Assembly: GCF_009805705.1 (NCBI RefSeq)
Contig: NZ_VSMB01000015.1
Coordinates: 1-64,000, forward strand
DNA length: 64,000 nt
Direction: 5' to 3'
Origin: Ruania rhizosphaerae
GTDB taxonomy: Bacteria; Actinomycetota; Actinomycetes; Actinomycetales; Beutenbergiaceae
Shown piece after piece: positions 43,649-51,680 of this stretch (its first letter is position 1; every line of letters begins with the position of its first letter). A program made the position numbers and the translations under genes. A model generated the notes under the pieces. It did no database searches and was not told the origin of the DNA. It saw only the letters and a list, made by a program, of their open reading frames with translations.

Positions 43649-44395
43649 ATGGCCCGCCTCCACGACCTGATCGATACCGCGACCACCATCCCGTCCTCCC
43701 AGGTGCGCCGCTACGTCGACGATCTGCGGGCCACCCATCGCGACGCCACGCCCACCGAGCTGATCGAGCTACTCAAGCGCCGCTACCTGCTGGCTGTCAG
43801 TGCGTCGGGCGGTGCCGTCGGGGCGGTGGCAGCCTTCCCCGTCGTCGGGACCGGGGTCGCGTTGACCCTCACCGCCGGTCAGGTGGCAGCGTTCATGGCA
43901 GCATCGGCCGCCCTGTGCCTGGCCGTCGCGGAGGTGCACGGGATCGCCACCGACGACGTCTCCCGCCGCCGGGCCTTGCTGCTGACCACGCTGCTGGGTG
44001 AGAACGGGCCCGAACTGCTCGAGCACCAGCTCGGCCTGTCCACAGCGACCTGGGCGCAGGTGCTGCTCACCCGACTGCCGGTCGCCACGGTCAAGACGGT
44101 GAACAAGACGCTGCGGGGCAGGATGGCCAAGGCCGTGGTCACCAAGAGCAGTTCGGTGATGCTCGGGCGCCTGCTGCCGTTCGGGATCGGCGCCGCGATC
44201 GGATACCTCGGCGGCCGCGTGATGGGCAAGAGCCTCATCGAAGGACTGGATGCCGCCTTCGGGCCAGCACCGGTGGAGTTCGGCCGGGGTCTCGAGCACG
44301 GCGGGCCCGCGCTCGCCTCCGGCCAGCCGGACCTGTTCAGCGACGCCTCCCGGCTGGTCGAGCAGTCCGACCAGCCCCGACCCGCCGGAGACTGA
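43649..44395 (+). CDS. Hypothetical membrane protein
   Basis: 248 aa. Amphipathic N-terminal helices (1-48), two hydrophobic helices (about 52-88; [20 protein letters not shown]), a central soluble portion and a Gly-rich helix near 170-190 ([14 protein letters not shown]). Acidic C-terminal tail. Family not recognised, though the style is common among actinobacterial proteins near thyA. GAAGGGA precedes the ATG; thyA begins 13 bases after the stop. Confidence 0.7.
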   Translation: MARLHDLIDTATTIPSSQVRRYVDDLRATHRDATPTELIELLKRRYLLAVSASGGAVGAVAAFPVVGTGVALTLTAGQVAAFMAASAALCLAVAEVHGIATDDVSRRRALLLTTLLGENGPELLEHQLGLSTATWAQVLLTRLPVATVKTVNKTLRGRMAKAVVTKSSSVMLGRLLPFGIGAAIGYLGGRVMGKSLIEGLDAAFGPAPVEFGRGLEHGGPALASGQPDLFSDASRLVEQSDQPRPAGD

Positions 44396-44408
44396 CCAAG
44401 GAGCTGCC

Positions 44409-45278
44409 ATGCCACAGACACCAGATTCCTCACAGGCACCGGAGGCCACGGTCACATCTGCCACACCCGGCAGTCACGACGCACCCGACACCCAGTACGA
44501 GGACCTGCTCGCGCACGTCCTCGCCGCCGGCACGCCCAAGTCGGACCGGACCGGGACGGGGACCCGCTCCGTCTTCGCGCGCCAGCTACGGTACGACCTC
44601 TCCCGCGGGTTCCCGCTGATCACCACCAAACGGGTCCACCTGAAATCAGTGGTCCACGAGCTGCTGTGGTTCCTGCGCGGGGAGTCCAACACCGCCTACC
44701 TGCGCGAACACGGCGTGAAGATCTGGGACGAATGGGCCGACGCCGACGGTGAGCTGGGCCCCATCTACGGAGTGCAGTGGCGTTCCTGGCCCACCCCCGA
44801 CGGCGGGCACATCGACCAGCTCGCGGGCGTGCTGCGCCAGCTGCGCGAGCAGCCGGACTCGCGACGCATTCTCGTTTCCGCTTGGAATGTGGCGGAACTG
44901 GACAAGATGGCGCTGGCGCCGTGCCACACGCTGTTCCAGTTCTACGTGGCCGACGGGCGCCTGTCCTGCCAGCTGTACCAGCGCAGCGCCGACCTGTTCC
45001 TCGGCGTGCCGTTCAACATCGCCTCCTACGCTCTGCTCACGCACATGGTCGCCCAGCAGAGTGATCTGGAGCCGGGCGAGTTCGTCTGGACCGGCGGCGA
45101 CTGCCACATCTACGACAACCACATCGCCCAGGTGCGCGAGCAACTCACCCGGGCGCCCTACGCGTTCCCGGCGCTGCACTTGCACCGCGCCGCGGACCTG
45201 TTCTCCTACACCTACGACGACGTCGAGGTGCTCGACTACGTCCACCACCCGGCCATCAAGGCTCCTGTGGCTGTGTGA
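44409..45278 (+). CDS. thyA: Thymidylate synthase ThyA
   Basis: 289 aa, about 25 residues longer than usual at the N terminus because of a Ser/Thr/Pro-rich tail. Family core: [29 protein letters not shown], the nucleophile C172 in [10 protein letters not shown], and [20 protein letters not shown]. It methylates dUMP to dTMP using methylene-tetrahydrofolate and yields dihydrofolate, which folA immediately downstream recycles. AAGGAG precedes the ATG. Confidence 0.96.
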   Translation: MPQTPDSSQAPEATVTSATPGSHDAPDTQYEDLLAHVLAAGTPKSDRTGTGTRSVFARQLRYDLSRGFPLITTKRVHLKSVVHELLWFLRGESNTAYLREHGVKIWDEWADADGELGPIYGVQWRSWPTPDGGHIDQLAGVLRQLREQPDSRRILVSAWNVAELDKMALAPCHTLFQFYVADGRLSCQLYQRSADLFLGVPFNIASYALLTHMVAQQSDLEPGEFVWTGGDCHIYDNHIAQVREQLTRAPYAFPALHLHRAADLFSYTYDDVEVLDYVHHPAIKAPVAV

Positions 45279-45294
45279 ACGAGGAGCGGTGACG

Positions 45295-45339
45295 ATGAAC
45301 TGCAGGCACGACCGGAGGGGGAACCGATGCTGGGGATGA
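45295..45339 (+). CDS. Putative 14-codon minicistron coupled to folA
   Basis: ATG 45295 to TGA 45339, peptide [14 protein letters not shown]. It has its own GAGGAG (45281-45286) eight bases upstream, and its last codons overlap the folA start at 45327 in another frame. Ribosomes finishing it would stop on the folA start region. It may serve translational coupling; it may also be accidental. Confidence 0.4.
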   Translation: MNCRHDRRGNRCWG

Positions 45340-45803
45340 TCTGGGCACAGGCTCACGACCGGGTGATCGGCAAGGACAACGACCTGCCATGGCACCTGCC
45401 GGAAGACCTGCGCCACTTCCGCGAGTCCACGTCCGGTGACGCGGTCGTGATGGGGCGCAAGCAATGGGAGTCGCTGCCGGAGAAGTTCCGCCCGCTGCCC
45501 GGCCGGCGCAACATCGTGCTCACCCGCAACCCGCAGTACCGGGCTGAGGGGGCCGACGTGGTCGGAACACTCGACGAAGCACTCGCCCTGGTGGCACAGG
45601 AGGACGCCTGGATCTGCGGCGGCGGCCAAGTGTACGAACAGGCCATCGACGCCGCCGACGTGCTCGTGGTCACCGAGATCGACCTGGTCGTCGACGGAGA
45701 CACCTACGCTCCGGTGATCGGAGCACAGTGGGTGGCCGAGCACGGCCCTTGGCAGACCAGCCGCACCGGGATCCGGTTCCGGATCGTCACCTACCGCCGC
45801 TGA
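45327..45803 (+). CDS. folA: Dihydrofolate reductase
   Basis: 158 aa. [20 protein letters not shown] and HLPEDLRHF supply the substrate loop and catalytic D27; [10 protein letters not shown] and [12 protein letters not shown] bind NADPH. It regenerates tetrahydrofolate for ThyA, encoded 48 bases upstream. GGAGGGGG ribosome-binding site. A downstream DUF4129 gene follows after 6 bases, so thyA-folA may read through. Confidence 0.96.
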   Translation: MLGMIWAQAHDRVIGKDNDLPWHLPEDLRHFRESTSGDAVVMGRKQWESLPEKFRPLPGRRNIVLTRNPQYRAEGADVVGTLDEALALVAQEDAWICGGGQVYEQAIDAADVLVVTEIDLVVDGDTYAPVIGAQWVAEHGPWQTSRTGIRFRIVTYRR

Positions 45804-45809
45804 CAGCCT

Positions 45810-46634
45810 GTGTCCACTGCTCCTTCGGGCGACCGCGCCAGCCCTCGGCCCGTCAGCGCCGAACGAGCCCGCCCGGCCCGCCGTCCGATGGGCTCCGTCG
45901 CCCGGACAGCGGCAGTCGGAGCCCTGCTGACGGCAGCCGTCCTGGCCTCAGCGCTCACCGGCCCGTGGCAGTTCACCCCACGGTTCGACTCCGACCGGGG
46001 CGAGCCCACGCCGCCGGCGGCTCCTCCCAGCGCTGAGATGCCCACCGCGACCGCAACCGAGACGCCGCCGCCGCTCGACACCGATCTGCCTGCACCGGAC
46101 CTGGGCTGGCTGCTCTGGGTGGGAGCGGGACTACTCGCCGTCGTGCTGCTCGCCCTGCTGCTGCGCTGGGTGTTGTGGATGCGTCGTCCCCACCCACCCG
46201 AGCCCGAGCCACCTGCCACTCTCGCCGGCACCGGAGCCGTCGAGAACGAGCCCGACATCCCGGCACTGCACCGGGGAGCGCAGGCGGCAGTGACGCAGCT
46301 GGAGCAGGCCGGCCCGCCGCGGGATGCGATCGTGGCGGCGTGGCTCGCCCTGGAGGAGGCAGCGGAGGCCTCGGGCGTCCACCGTCGCCCGGCTCAGACC
46401 CCCACGGAGTTCACGACCTCCGTCCTCGCGCGTACGGGTGCCGATGAAGCCGCCGTGACCGCGCTGCTGGGTCTGTACCACCAGGCGCGATTCTCCACCC
46501 GGTCCCCGGGCACAGCCGAGGTACACGCCGCCGCGGCAGCCCTGACGCAGATCACCGAGAGCTGGCCCGTGCCAACCGCCGCCGAGGCGAGCCCAGGCAC
46601 CCGACCGGGAACGACCCCGGGAGCCGGCGCATGA
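45810..46634 (+). CDS. DUF4129 domain membrane protein
   Basis: 274 aa, GTG start. Basic N terminus, a first membrane helix (about 30-50), a Pro/Thr-rich extracytoplasmic linker, a second helix (about 98-120) and a cytosolic DUF4129 domain ([38 protein letters not shown]). DUF4129 proteins are regularly encoded with MoxR ATPases and DUF58 proteins, as here. Function unknown; a role in cell-envelope or protein-complex assembly is presumed. Confidence 0.88.
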   Translation: MSTAPSGDRASPRPVSAERARPARRPMGSVARTAAVGALLTAAVLASALTGPWQFTPRFDSDRGEPTPPAAPPSAEMPTATATETPPPLDTDLPAPDLGWLLWVGAGLLAVVLLALLLRWVLWMRRPHPPEPEPPATLAGTGAVENEPDIPALHRGAQAAVTQLEQAGPPRDAIVAAWLALEEAAEASGVHRRPAQTPTEFTTSVLARTGADEAAVTALLGLYHQARFSTRSPGTAEVHAAAAALTQITESWPVPTAAEASPGTRPGTTPGAGA

Positions 46635-47146
46635 GTGATGCCCTGGGCACGCGAGCCACACGTGCTGCCAGCACTGTGAGTCGCTATCGGCGCCGTGGGT
46701 GGTGGCTGGTGGCGGCCGCTGGGCTCACCGCCGCCTCCTGGGGCATCGGGGTCGACCTGCCACGGGCACTCCTGCTGAGCGCATGCGTGGCCGCCGTTGC
46801 CTTGCTCACCGGATGGTTACCCTTCGCCGCCCGCTCCCCCTGGCCCGTCCTCCCGTACGGTCGACGCGACGGCGCACGCCGGGACGTCTCCAGCCTCACC
46901 TGGATGCTGGCCTCACGAGGGCACCTGTCGACCACCGGCGCCGACCGCCTGCACCGCACCCTCGCCGGGGTGCTCGAGCTCACCGAACACCAGCGTCGCC
47001 GCACCGCCGAGGACATCTTCGGGCCGGAGATCGCCCAGTGGCTGAGCGCTCCCGAGCAGGTCCCACCACCCGCCCGAACCGCGGCTGAGAACGCCATGGT
47101 CGCGGCCGAAGCGTTGCTGCACCCCACACCGAAAGAGACACGATGA
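46631..47146 (+). CDS. Membrane protein of the MoxR/DUF58 cluster
   Basis: 171 aa. Two helices at about 20-60, followed by a soluble helical portion with LASRGHLSTTGADRLHR. Overlaps DUF4129 and the MoxR gene by ATGA on each side, so it is an integral part of the operon. No named family. Confidence 0.75.
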   Translation: MSDALGTRATRAASTVSRYRRRGWWLVAAAGLTAASWGIGVDLPRALLLSACVAAVALLTGWLPFAARSPWPVLPYGRRDGARRDVSSLTWMLASRGHLSTTGADRLHRTLAGVLELTEHQRRRTAEDIFGPEIAQWLSAPEQVPPPARTAAENAMVAAEALLHPTPKETR

Positions 47147-48138
47147 GCCAGACCGAGACCCGCCCGATCTCCGTCCCCGAGGTGGCCCGGCTGGGCGGAG
47201 ACGTGCTCGCAGAGGTGAGCACCGCCGTCGTGGGCATGGCCGGGCCGCTGCGCACCGCCCTGGCGACGATCCTCGCCAGTGGCCATGTGCTCTTCGAGGA
47301 CGTTCCTGGCTTGGGTAAGACTCTCGCCGCCCGCTGCCTCTCCCAGGCGCTCGGGCTGGAATTCGCCCGCCTGCAGTGCACCCCCGACCTGCTGCCTGCG
47401 GACATCACCGGCTCCTACGCCTACGACCCCGGCCAGGCCCAGTTCACCTTCCGCCCGGGACCGGTGTTCACCGGTCTCTTCCTCGCGGACGAGATCAACC
47501 GCACCGCACCCAAGACTCAGTCCGCAATGCTGGAGGCGATGGCCGAGCGGCAGGTGACGGTCGAGGGCACCAGCTTCCCCCTGCCGGCTCCCTTCCATGT
47601 GCTCGCCACGTCCAATCCGGTCGAGTACGAGGGCACCTATCCGCTGCCGGATGCACAGCTGGACCGCTTCATGGTGCGTCTGGCCGTCGGGCACCTGCCG
47701 GCCGAGGCGGAGGCCGAGGTGCTGACGCGCCGGCTGGTGCGCCGCAGCGAGCGGGCGAGCGTACGCCAGGTGACCACACCGGAGACCGTGCTTGCCATGC
47801 AGGCAGGGGTGGAGGCGGTCGATGTGGATCCGGACGTGGTGCGCTACTGCGTGGACCTTGCGGCAGCCACACGTGCACACCCGGCGGTCGAGGTCGGCGC
47901 CTCACCCCGGGGATCGCAGGCGTTGCTGCTGGTGGCCCGGGCGCTTGCGGTGCTGGACGGGCGCGAGTACGTCACCCCGGAGGACGTCAAGACGGTAGCG
48001 GTGGCTGCCCTGGCGCACCGCCTCACGCTCACCCCGGCGGCCTGGGCGGCCGCGACCACCGGGGCGGATGTGGTCGACGAGCTCCTCGACCGGGTACCCA
48101 GCCCGGCTGCGACCGCCGGCCGGTCCGCGCACGCGTGA
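47143..48138 (+). CDS. MoxR-family AAA+ ATPase
   Basis: 331 aa. Walker A DVPGLGKTLAARCL, Walker B FLADEINRTAPK, sensor LATSNPVEYEGTYPLPDAQ and the C-terminal lid. MoxR ATPases act as chaperones in the assembly or activation of partner complexes, generally with DUF58/VWA proteins. The cluster (DUF4129, membrane protein, MoxR, DUF58, membrane protein) is contiguous with 4-nt overlaps. Confidence 0.94.
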   Translation: MSQTETRPISVPEVARLGGDVLAEVSTAVVGMAGPLRTALATILASGHVLFEDVPGLGKTLAARCLSQALGLEFARLQCTPDLLPADITGSYAYDPGQAQFTFRPGPVFTGLFLADEINRTAPKTQSAMLEAMAERQVTVEGTSFPLPAPFHVLATSNPVEYEGTYPLPDAQLDRFMVRLAVGHLPAEAEAEVLTRRLVRRSERASVRQVTTPETVLAMQAGVEAVDVDPDVVRYCVDLAAATRAHPAVEVGASPRGSQALLLVARALAVLDGREYVTPEDVKTVAVAALAHRLTLTPAAWAAATTGADVVDELLDRVPSPAATAGRSAHA

Positions 48139-49469
48139 GCGAGCGGTCCGGTGCTCGCCCCGCACAGACCGGGCTCGCCACGGGGATGGCCGCGCTGACT
48201 TGCGCGGCAGCGGGCGCGGTGGCGCTCGTGCTGGGTCTGCTCGCCGGCCGGCCGGACGTGGCAGCGATCGGAGTACCGTTCCTACTCACCTTCGCCTGGG
48301 GCTGGTTCACCGGCCCGACGGCGCCCGGCCGGGTGGCGATCGAGCGGGCCACCGGCCGGCTGGAGGCAGGGACGGTCGCCGGAACCATCACACTCCAGCC
48401 CCCGCCCGGAGCCGAGACGATACGAGTCCGGGTCTCCTCCCCCGGTCACCGCTCGACCGAGGCGTTGCTCGCAGCTGACAGGCCGCGGCAGGTCCCCGTG
48501 GAGGTGACCACCGCCCGGACCGGCATCAGCCACCTGTTCCGCACCGACCATGTGCTGTCCGGCTTCGATTCCGTCACGCACACGCACGTACGTCAGTCCG
48601 GCCCGATCCCTGTCGTCGTCTATCCGGCTTCCCGGGAGCTGGCCGGACTACCGTTGCCGCCGCGGCTCCAAGGTCTGACCGGTCCCCACACCTCCCGGCG
48701 CGGCGGCGACGGCGACGACGTGCGCGACGTGCACCCGTTCATGCCCGGCGACCGGCTGCGGCGGATCGACTGGCGCGTGACTGCGCGCCGATCGTATGAC
48801 CCCCGTACCGGACGGCTGGACACCCTCTACACCCGGCGCACCTTCGCCACGGCCGACGCAACGGTGATGCTGGTGGTCGACTCCCGGGACGCCGTCGGGC
48901 CGGATGTGTCCACCTGGGGCGGCGGGCGGGTAGCGGCCGTGGACGAGGCGATCTCGCTCGACGTGGCCCGCGAGGCGGCCACGGCGGTCGCGCGTGCAGT
49001 GGTGGCGGCCGGGGACCGGGTCGGCCTGGACGACCTCGGGCTCCGGCGACGCCCCGTTCCACCAGCCGGGGGACGCCGTCACCTGGACCGGATCACGAGC
49101 CGGCTCGCCCGGATCGCACCGGAGAGCTTTCCCAGCACCCGGGTGCGCGCTCCGCAGGTCTCCGCAGGCGCCCTGGTGGTGCTGTTCTCGACCTTCCTCG
49201 ACGACGAAGCCGCACGCGTGGCCCAGCAGTGGCGCGCCCACGGCCACCGGGTGATCGCCGTGGACACCCTGCCGCCATTGCGCACCGGCACCCTGGACGC
49301 GAACGCACTCGCAGCCTTCCGGTTGGTGCGGCTGGAGCGCACGCTGCGGCTCGAGCGGCTGCGCCGGGCGGACGTGGAGGTGGTGCACTGGGCACGAGAG
49401 CGGGGCACCAAGCACGACATAGCGGCCACATGGCGGCTGCTCGTGCGACCGAGGAGGTGGCGTCGATGA
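48135..49469 (+). CDS. DUF58 domain protein
   Basis: 444 aa, GTG start overlapping the moxR stop. Two membrane helices at about 15-55, a beta-rich extracytoplasmic-like segment, and DUF58 (PGDRLRRIDWRVTARR) followed by a VWA-like fold with ATVMLVVDSRDA and ALVVLFST. This is the presumed client or partner of the MoxR ATPase. Several related proteins function in envelope stress or morphology; the role here is unknown. Confidence 0.9.
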   Translation: MSERSGARPAQTGLATGMAALTCAAAGAVALVLGLLAGRPDVAAIGVPFLLTFAWGWFTGPTAPGRVAIERATGRLEAGTVAGTITLQPPPGAETIRVRVSSPGHRSTEALLAADRPRQVPVEVTTARTGISHLFRTDHVLSGFDSVTHTHVRQSGPIPVVVYPASRELAGLPLPPRLQGLTGPHTSRRGGDGDDVRDVHPFMPGDRLRRIDWRVTARRSYDPRTGRLDTLYTRRTFATADATVMLVVDSRDAVGPDVSTWGGGRVAAVDEAISLDVAREAATAVARAVVAAGDRVGLDDLGLRRRPVPPAGGRRHLDRITSRLARIAPESFPSTRVRAPQVSAGALVVLFSTFLDDEAARVAQQWRAHGHRVIAVDTLPPLRTGTLDANALAAFRLVRLERTLRLERLRRADVEVVHWARERGTKHDIAATWRLLVRPRRWRR

Positions 49470-50134
49470 CAGGCGATGGCACTCACTCCAGTGCCGTGCT
49501 CGACTGGTTCGCAGCGGCCCGTGAGCCGCGGCAACGCCCCGATCCCGTGGTACAGGTGCGCACCCGTCACGCCGTGCCCGCATGGTCGTTGCGGGTGCTG
49601 GCAGCTGCGGCCCTGGCCGTGGTCGGCGTGGTGATCGCCGACGGCGCAGCCACCCTGGTCATCGCCGCGATGCTGGCCGTCGTGGTCGCCGTGGTACCGC
49701 ACGGGCCCGTACCCGCCATCGGTGTGCTGGCGGTTGCCGTGCACCAGGTCACGCGCCCGGCTGACGCCGAGACCATGCTGGGCACGCCGGAGATCGCACG
49801 CACCGCCGTCGTGCTCGCAGGACTGCACCTCATGGTGCATCTGTGCCGGCGCGCCGGCGATCTGGGCCCGAGGGCAGCGGTGGAACTGACGGCGCTCCGC
49901 GCGGGGGTGGCGCCGGCGCTCGCAGCCCAGGCCGTGGCCCAGGTATGCGGCGCGCTGGCGGTGGTGGACGTCGACGGCCCGGTATGGCCCAGCCTGGTCG
50001 TGATCGGCGTGGGCCTGGTCGTGATCACCTTGACCGGACGGGCGCTGCACCGCCGCGAACGCGCCGACCTCGCGGCCGAGCGATCCACCAGCCGGATCGA
50101 CGAGACATGGACGTGGTCGAGACTGCAAGACTGA
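49466..50134 (+). CDS. Hypothetical membrane protein closing the MoxR/DUF58 operon
   Basis: 222 aa. A cytosolic N terminus of 40 residues, then about six hydrophobic helices. Overlaps the DUF58 stop by ATGA. It ends 27 bases before the flavoenzyme gene. Not assigned to a family. Confidence 0.75.
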   Translation: MTGDGTHSSAVLDWFAAAREPRQRPDPVVQVRTRHAVPAWSLRVLAAAALAVVGVVIADGAATLVIAAMLAVVVAVVPHGPVPAIGVLAVAVHQVTRPADAETMLGTPEIARTAVVLAGLHLMVHLCRRAGDLGPRAAVELTALRAGVAPALAAQAVAQVCGALAVVDVDGPVWPSLVVIGVGLVVITLTGRALHRRERADLAAERSTSRIDETWTWSRLQD

Positions 50135-50161
50135 GGCGCGCACTTGAGACGAGGACGTGAG

Positions 50162-51391
50162 ATGACTGAAGAGAACTGGGCCGGCTCCTACACCTACCGG
50201 GCCGGGCCGATCCACCAGCCGGACACGGTGAGCGCGGCGCGCCGGATCGTGGCCGAGACGCCGAAGATCCGGGCCCTGGGGTCACGGCACTCCTTCCACG
50301 ACTTGCCGGACTCCCCCGGCGAGCTCATCAGCATGGAAGCGCTGCCCCGCACCGTACACGTGGACGCCGAGGAACGGACGGTCACGGTCAGCGCCGGTAC
50401 GCGCTATGGCGACCTCGCCACCGAGTTGCACCGGGCGGGGTGGGCCCTCGGTGCGATGGCCTCGCTCCCGCATATCGCCGTGGCCGGGGCGATCGGGACC
50501 GGGACGCACGGATCCGGCGACCGCGTGGGCAGCCTGGCCGCCGAGGTGGTCGGGCTCGAGCTCATCGACGCCGGTGGTGAGCTGCAGACCCTGACCGCGG
50601 ACGACGATGACTTCCTCGGTGCCGTGGTGCACCTGGGGGCACTCGGAGTGCTGACCACGGTGACCCTGCGCGTGGAACCGACCTACGACGTGGCGCAGTA
50701 CGTCGTCGAGGAGGTGCCGTGGGAGTACGTACTCACCGAGTTCGACCCCCTCACCTCGGCGGCCTACAGCGTGAGCGTCTTCACCCGCTGGAACGAACCG
50801 ACGGTGAACGTATGGCTGAAGAGTCGCGAGGGCGAGGTGGGGCTGCCGGTGGGCAAGGCGGCCGTACGCAAAGCTCACCCCGCGGGCCGCGATCCCGTGA
50901 ACTGCACCGAGCAGCTCGGTGAGCCCGGGCCGTGGCAGGACCGGCTGCCGCACTTCAAGATGGGGTTCACTCCGAGCAGCGGGCGGGAGATCCAGGCCGA
51001 GTACCTGCTGCCGCGTCACCACGCGGTGGCGGCGTTCGAGGCGTTGCGCGAACTGGGGCCGATTATCGCGCCACTGTTGCAGACGTGTGAGATCCGCACC
51101 GTGGCCGCCGACGAGTTGTGGCTGTCGGGCTCCTACGGGCGCGACACCGTGGCGATCCACTTCACGCTGCATCCGGAGCCGGAGAAGGTCCGGGCGCTGC
51201 TCGGCAAGATCGAGGAAGCGCTGGCCGGGCTGGAAGCACGCCCGCACTGGGGCAAGTGGTTCACCATGGACCCCGATCGGATCGCCGGCATGTATCCGCG
51301 CATCGGTGACTTCCGGTCACTGGTGGCCCGTTACGACCCAGAGGGAAAGTTCTCCAACGACTTCCTGGAGCGCATCGTCCTGGGCGGGTGA
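50162..51391 (+). CDS. FAD-linked alditol / D-arabinono-1,4-lactone oxidase-type enzyme
   Basis: 409 aa. VAO-type flavoprotein: the FAD-binding domain has RALGSRHSFHD, where H43 is the expected site of covalent 8-alpha-N1-histidyl flavin, and GAIGTGTHGSG. The C-terminal ALO domain ends HWGKWF and YDPEGKFSNDFL. Best match is alditol oxidase (AldO), which oxidises xylitol or sorbitol at C1 and makes H2O2; the lactone-oxidase reaction is an alternative. ATG 50162 lies eight bases after GAGGA. Transcribed after the DUF58 cluster, though probably a separate function. Confidence 0.9.
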   Translation: MTEENWAGSYTYRAGPIHQPDTVSAARRIVAETPKIRALGSRHSFHDLPDSPGELISMEALPRTVHVDAEERTVTVSAGTRYGDLATELHRAGWALGAMASLPHIAVAGAIGTGTHGSGDRVGSLAAEVVGLELIDAGGELQTLTADDDDFLGAVVHLGALGVLTTVTLRVEPTYDVAQYVVEEVPWEYVLTEFDPLTSAAYSVSVFTRWNEPTVNVWLKSREGEVGLPVGKAAVRKAHPAGRDPVNCTEQLGEPGPWQDRLPHFKMGFTPSSGREIQAEYLLPRHHAVAAFEALRELGPIIAPLLQTCEIRTVAADELWLSGSYGRDTVAIHFTLHPEPEKVRALLGKIEEALAGLEARPHWGKWFTMDPDRIAGMYPRIGDFRSLVARYDPEGKFSNDFLERIVLGG

Positions 51392-51417
51392 GCCTGGGGC
51401 AACTCCGGGCGAGTACG

Positions 51418-51453
51418 ACGAAGGGCCCCGATCCGTGGATCGGGGCCCTTCGT
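51418..51453. terminator. Perfect 16-bp terminator hairpin
   Basis: Stem 51418-51433 with 51438-51453 around CGTG, between the flavoenzyme gene (plus) and the initiator tRNA gene (minus). Short T/C run follows on the plus strand. It can serve both. Confidence 0.85.
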
Positions 51454-51460
51454 CTTCTAG

Positions 51461-51534
51461 TGGCGGGGGGAGGATTTGAACCTCCGACCTCCGGGTTATG
51501 AGCCCGGCGAGCTACCGAACTGCTCCACCCCGCG
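51461..51534 (-). tRNA. Initiator tRNA-Met (fMet, CAT anticodon)
   Basis: 74 nt without encoded CCA. Acceptor CGCGGGG with C1 facing C72, an unpaired 1-72 position as in initiators. D arm GAGCAGTTCGGTAGCTC, anticodon arm CCGGG-CTCATAA-CCCGG with the three consecutive G-C pairs typical for initiators, T arm GGAGG-TTCAAAT-CCTCC. All stems pair. Discriminator A73. Confidence 0.96.
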
Positions 51535-51546
51535 TCGGTGAACACC

Positions 51547-51575
51547 ACTCTACGGGGCGAACCCAGGGGGATCAA
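51547..51575 (-). promoter_or_regulatory. Promoter of the initiator tRNA gene
   Basis: On the minus strand TTGATC (51570-51575), an exact 17-bp spacer, then TAGAGT (51547-51552). The tRNA begins 12 bases after the -10 element, so transcription should start just before its 5' end. Confidence 0.75.
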
Positions 51576-51613
51576 ATCCTGCCGGTGTACGCCCGATCAC
51601 ACCGCCTCACCGT

Positions 51614-51668
51614 CGAACGCTGAGTTGCTCGGCATCTCATGCGAGAACCCCGAGCAACTCAGCGTTCG
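51614..51668. terminator. Long perfect hairpin after the UPF0182 gene
   Basis: A 19-bp perfect stem (51614-51632 with 51650-51668) with a 17-nt loop begins 12 bases after the UPF0182 stop. No U-tract. It separates this gene from the tRNA promoter. Confidence 0.75.
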
Positions 51669-51680
51669 GCGGAGCGGGGA

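Noticed and set aside
46684-47880. 398-aa minus-strand frame opposite the MoxR cluster
   Set aside because: Shadow of three genes joined by 4-nt overlaps; no recognisable protein features.
51614-51668. Mobile element or att site next to the initiator tRNA
   Set aside because: tRNA-adjacent palindrome could suggest integration, but no integrase or duplicated tRNA end is present and the flanking genes are conserved.
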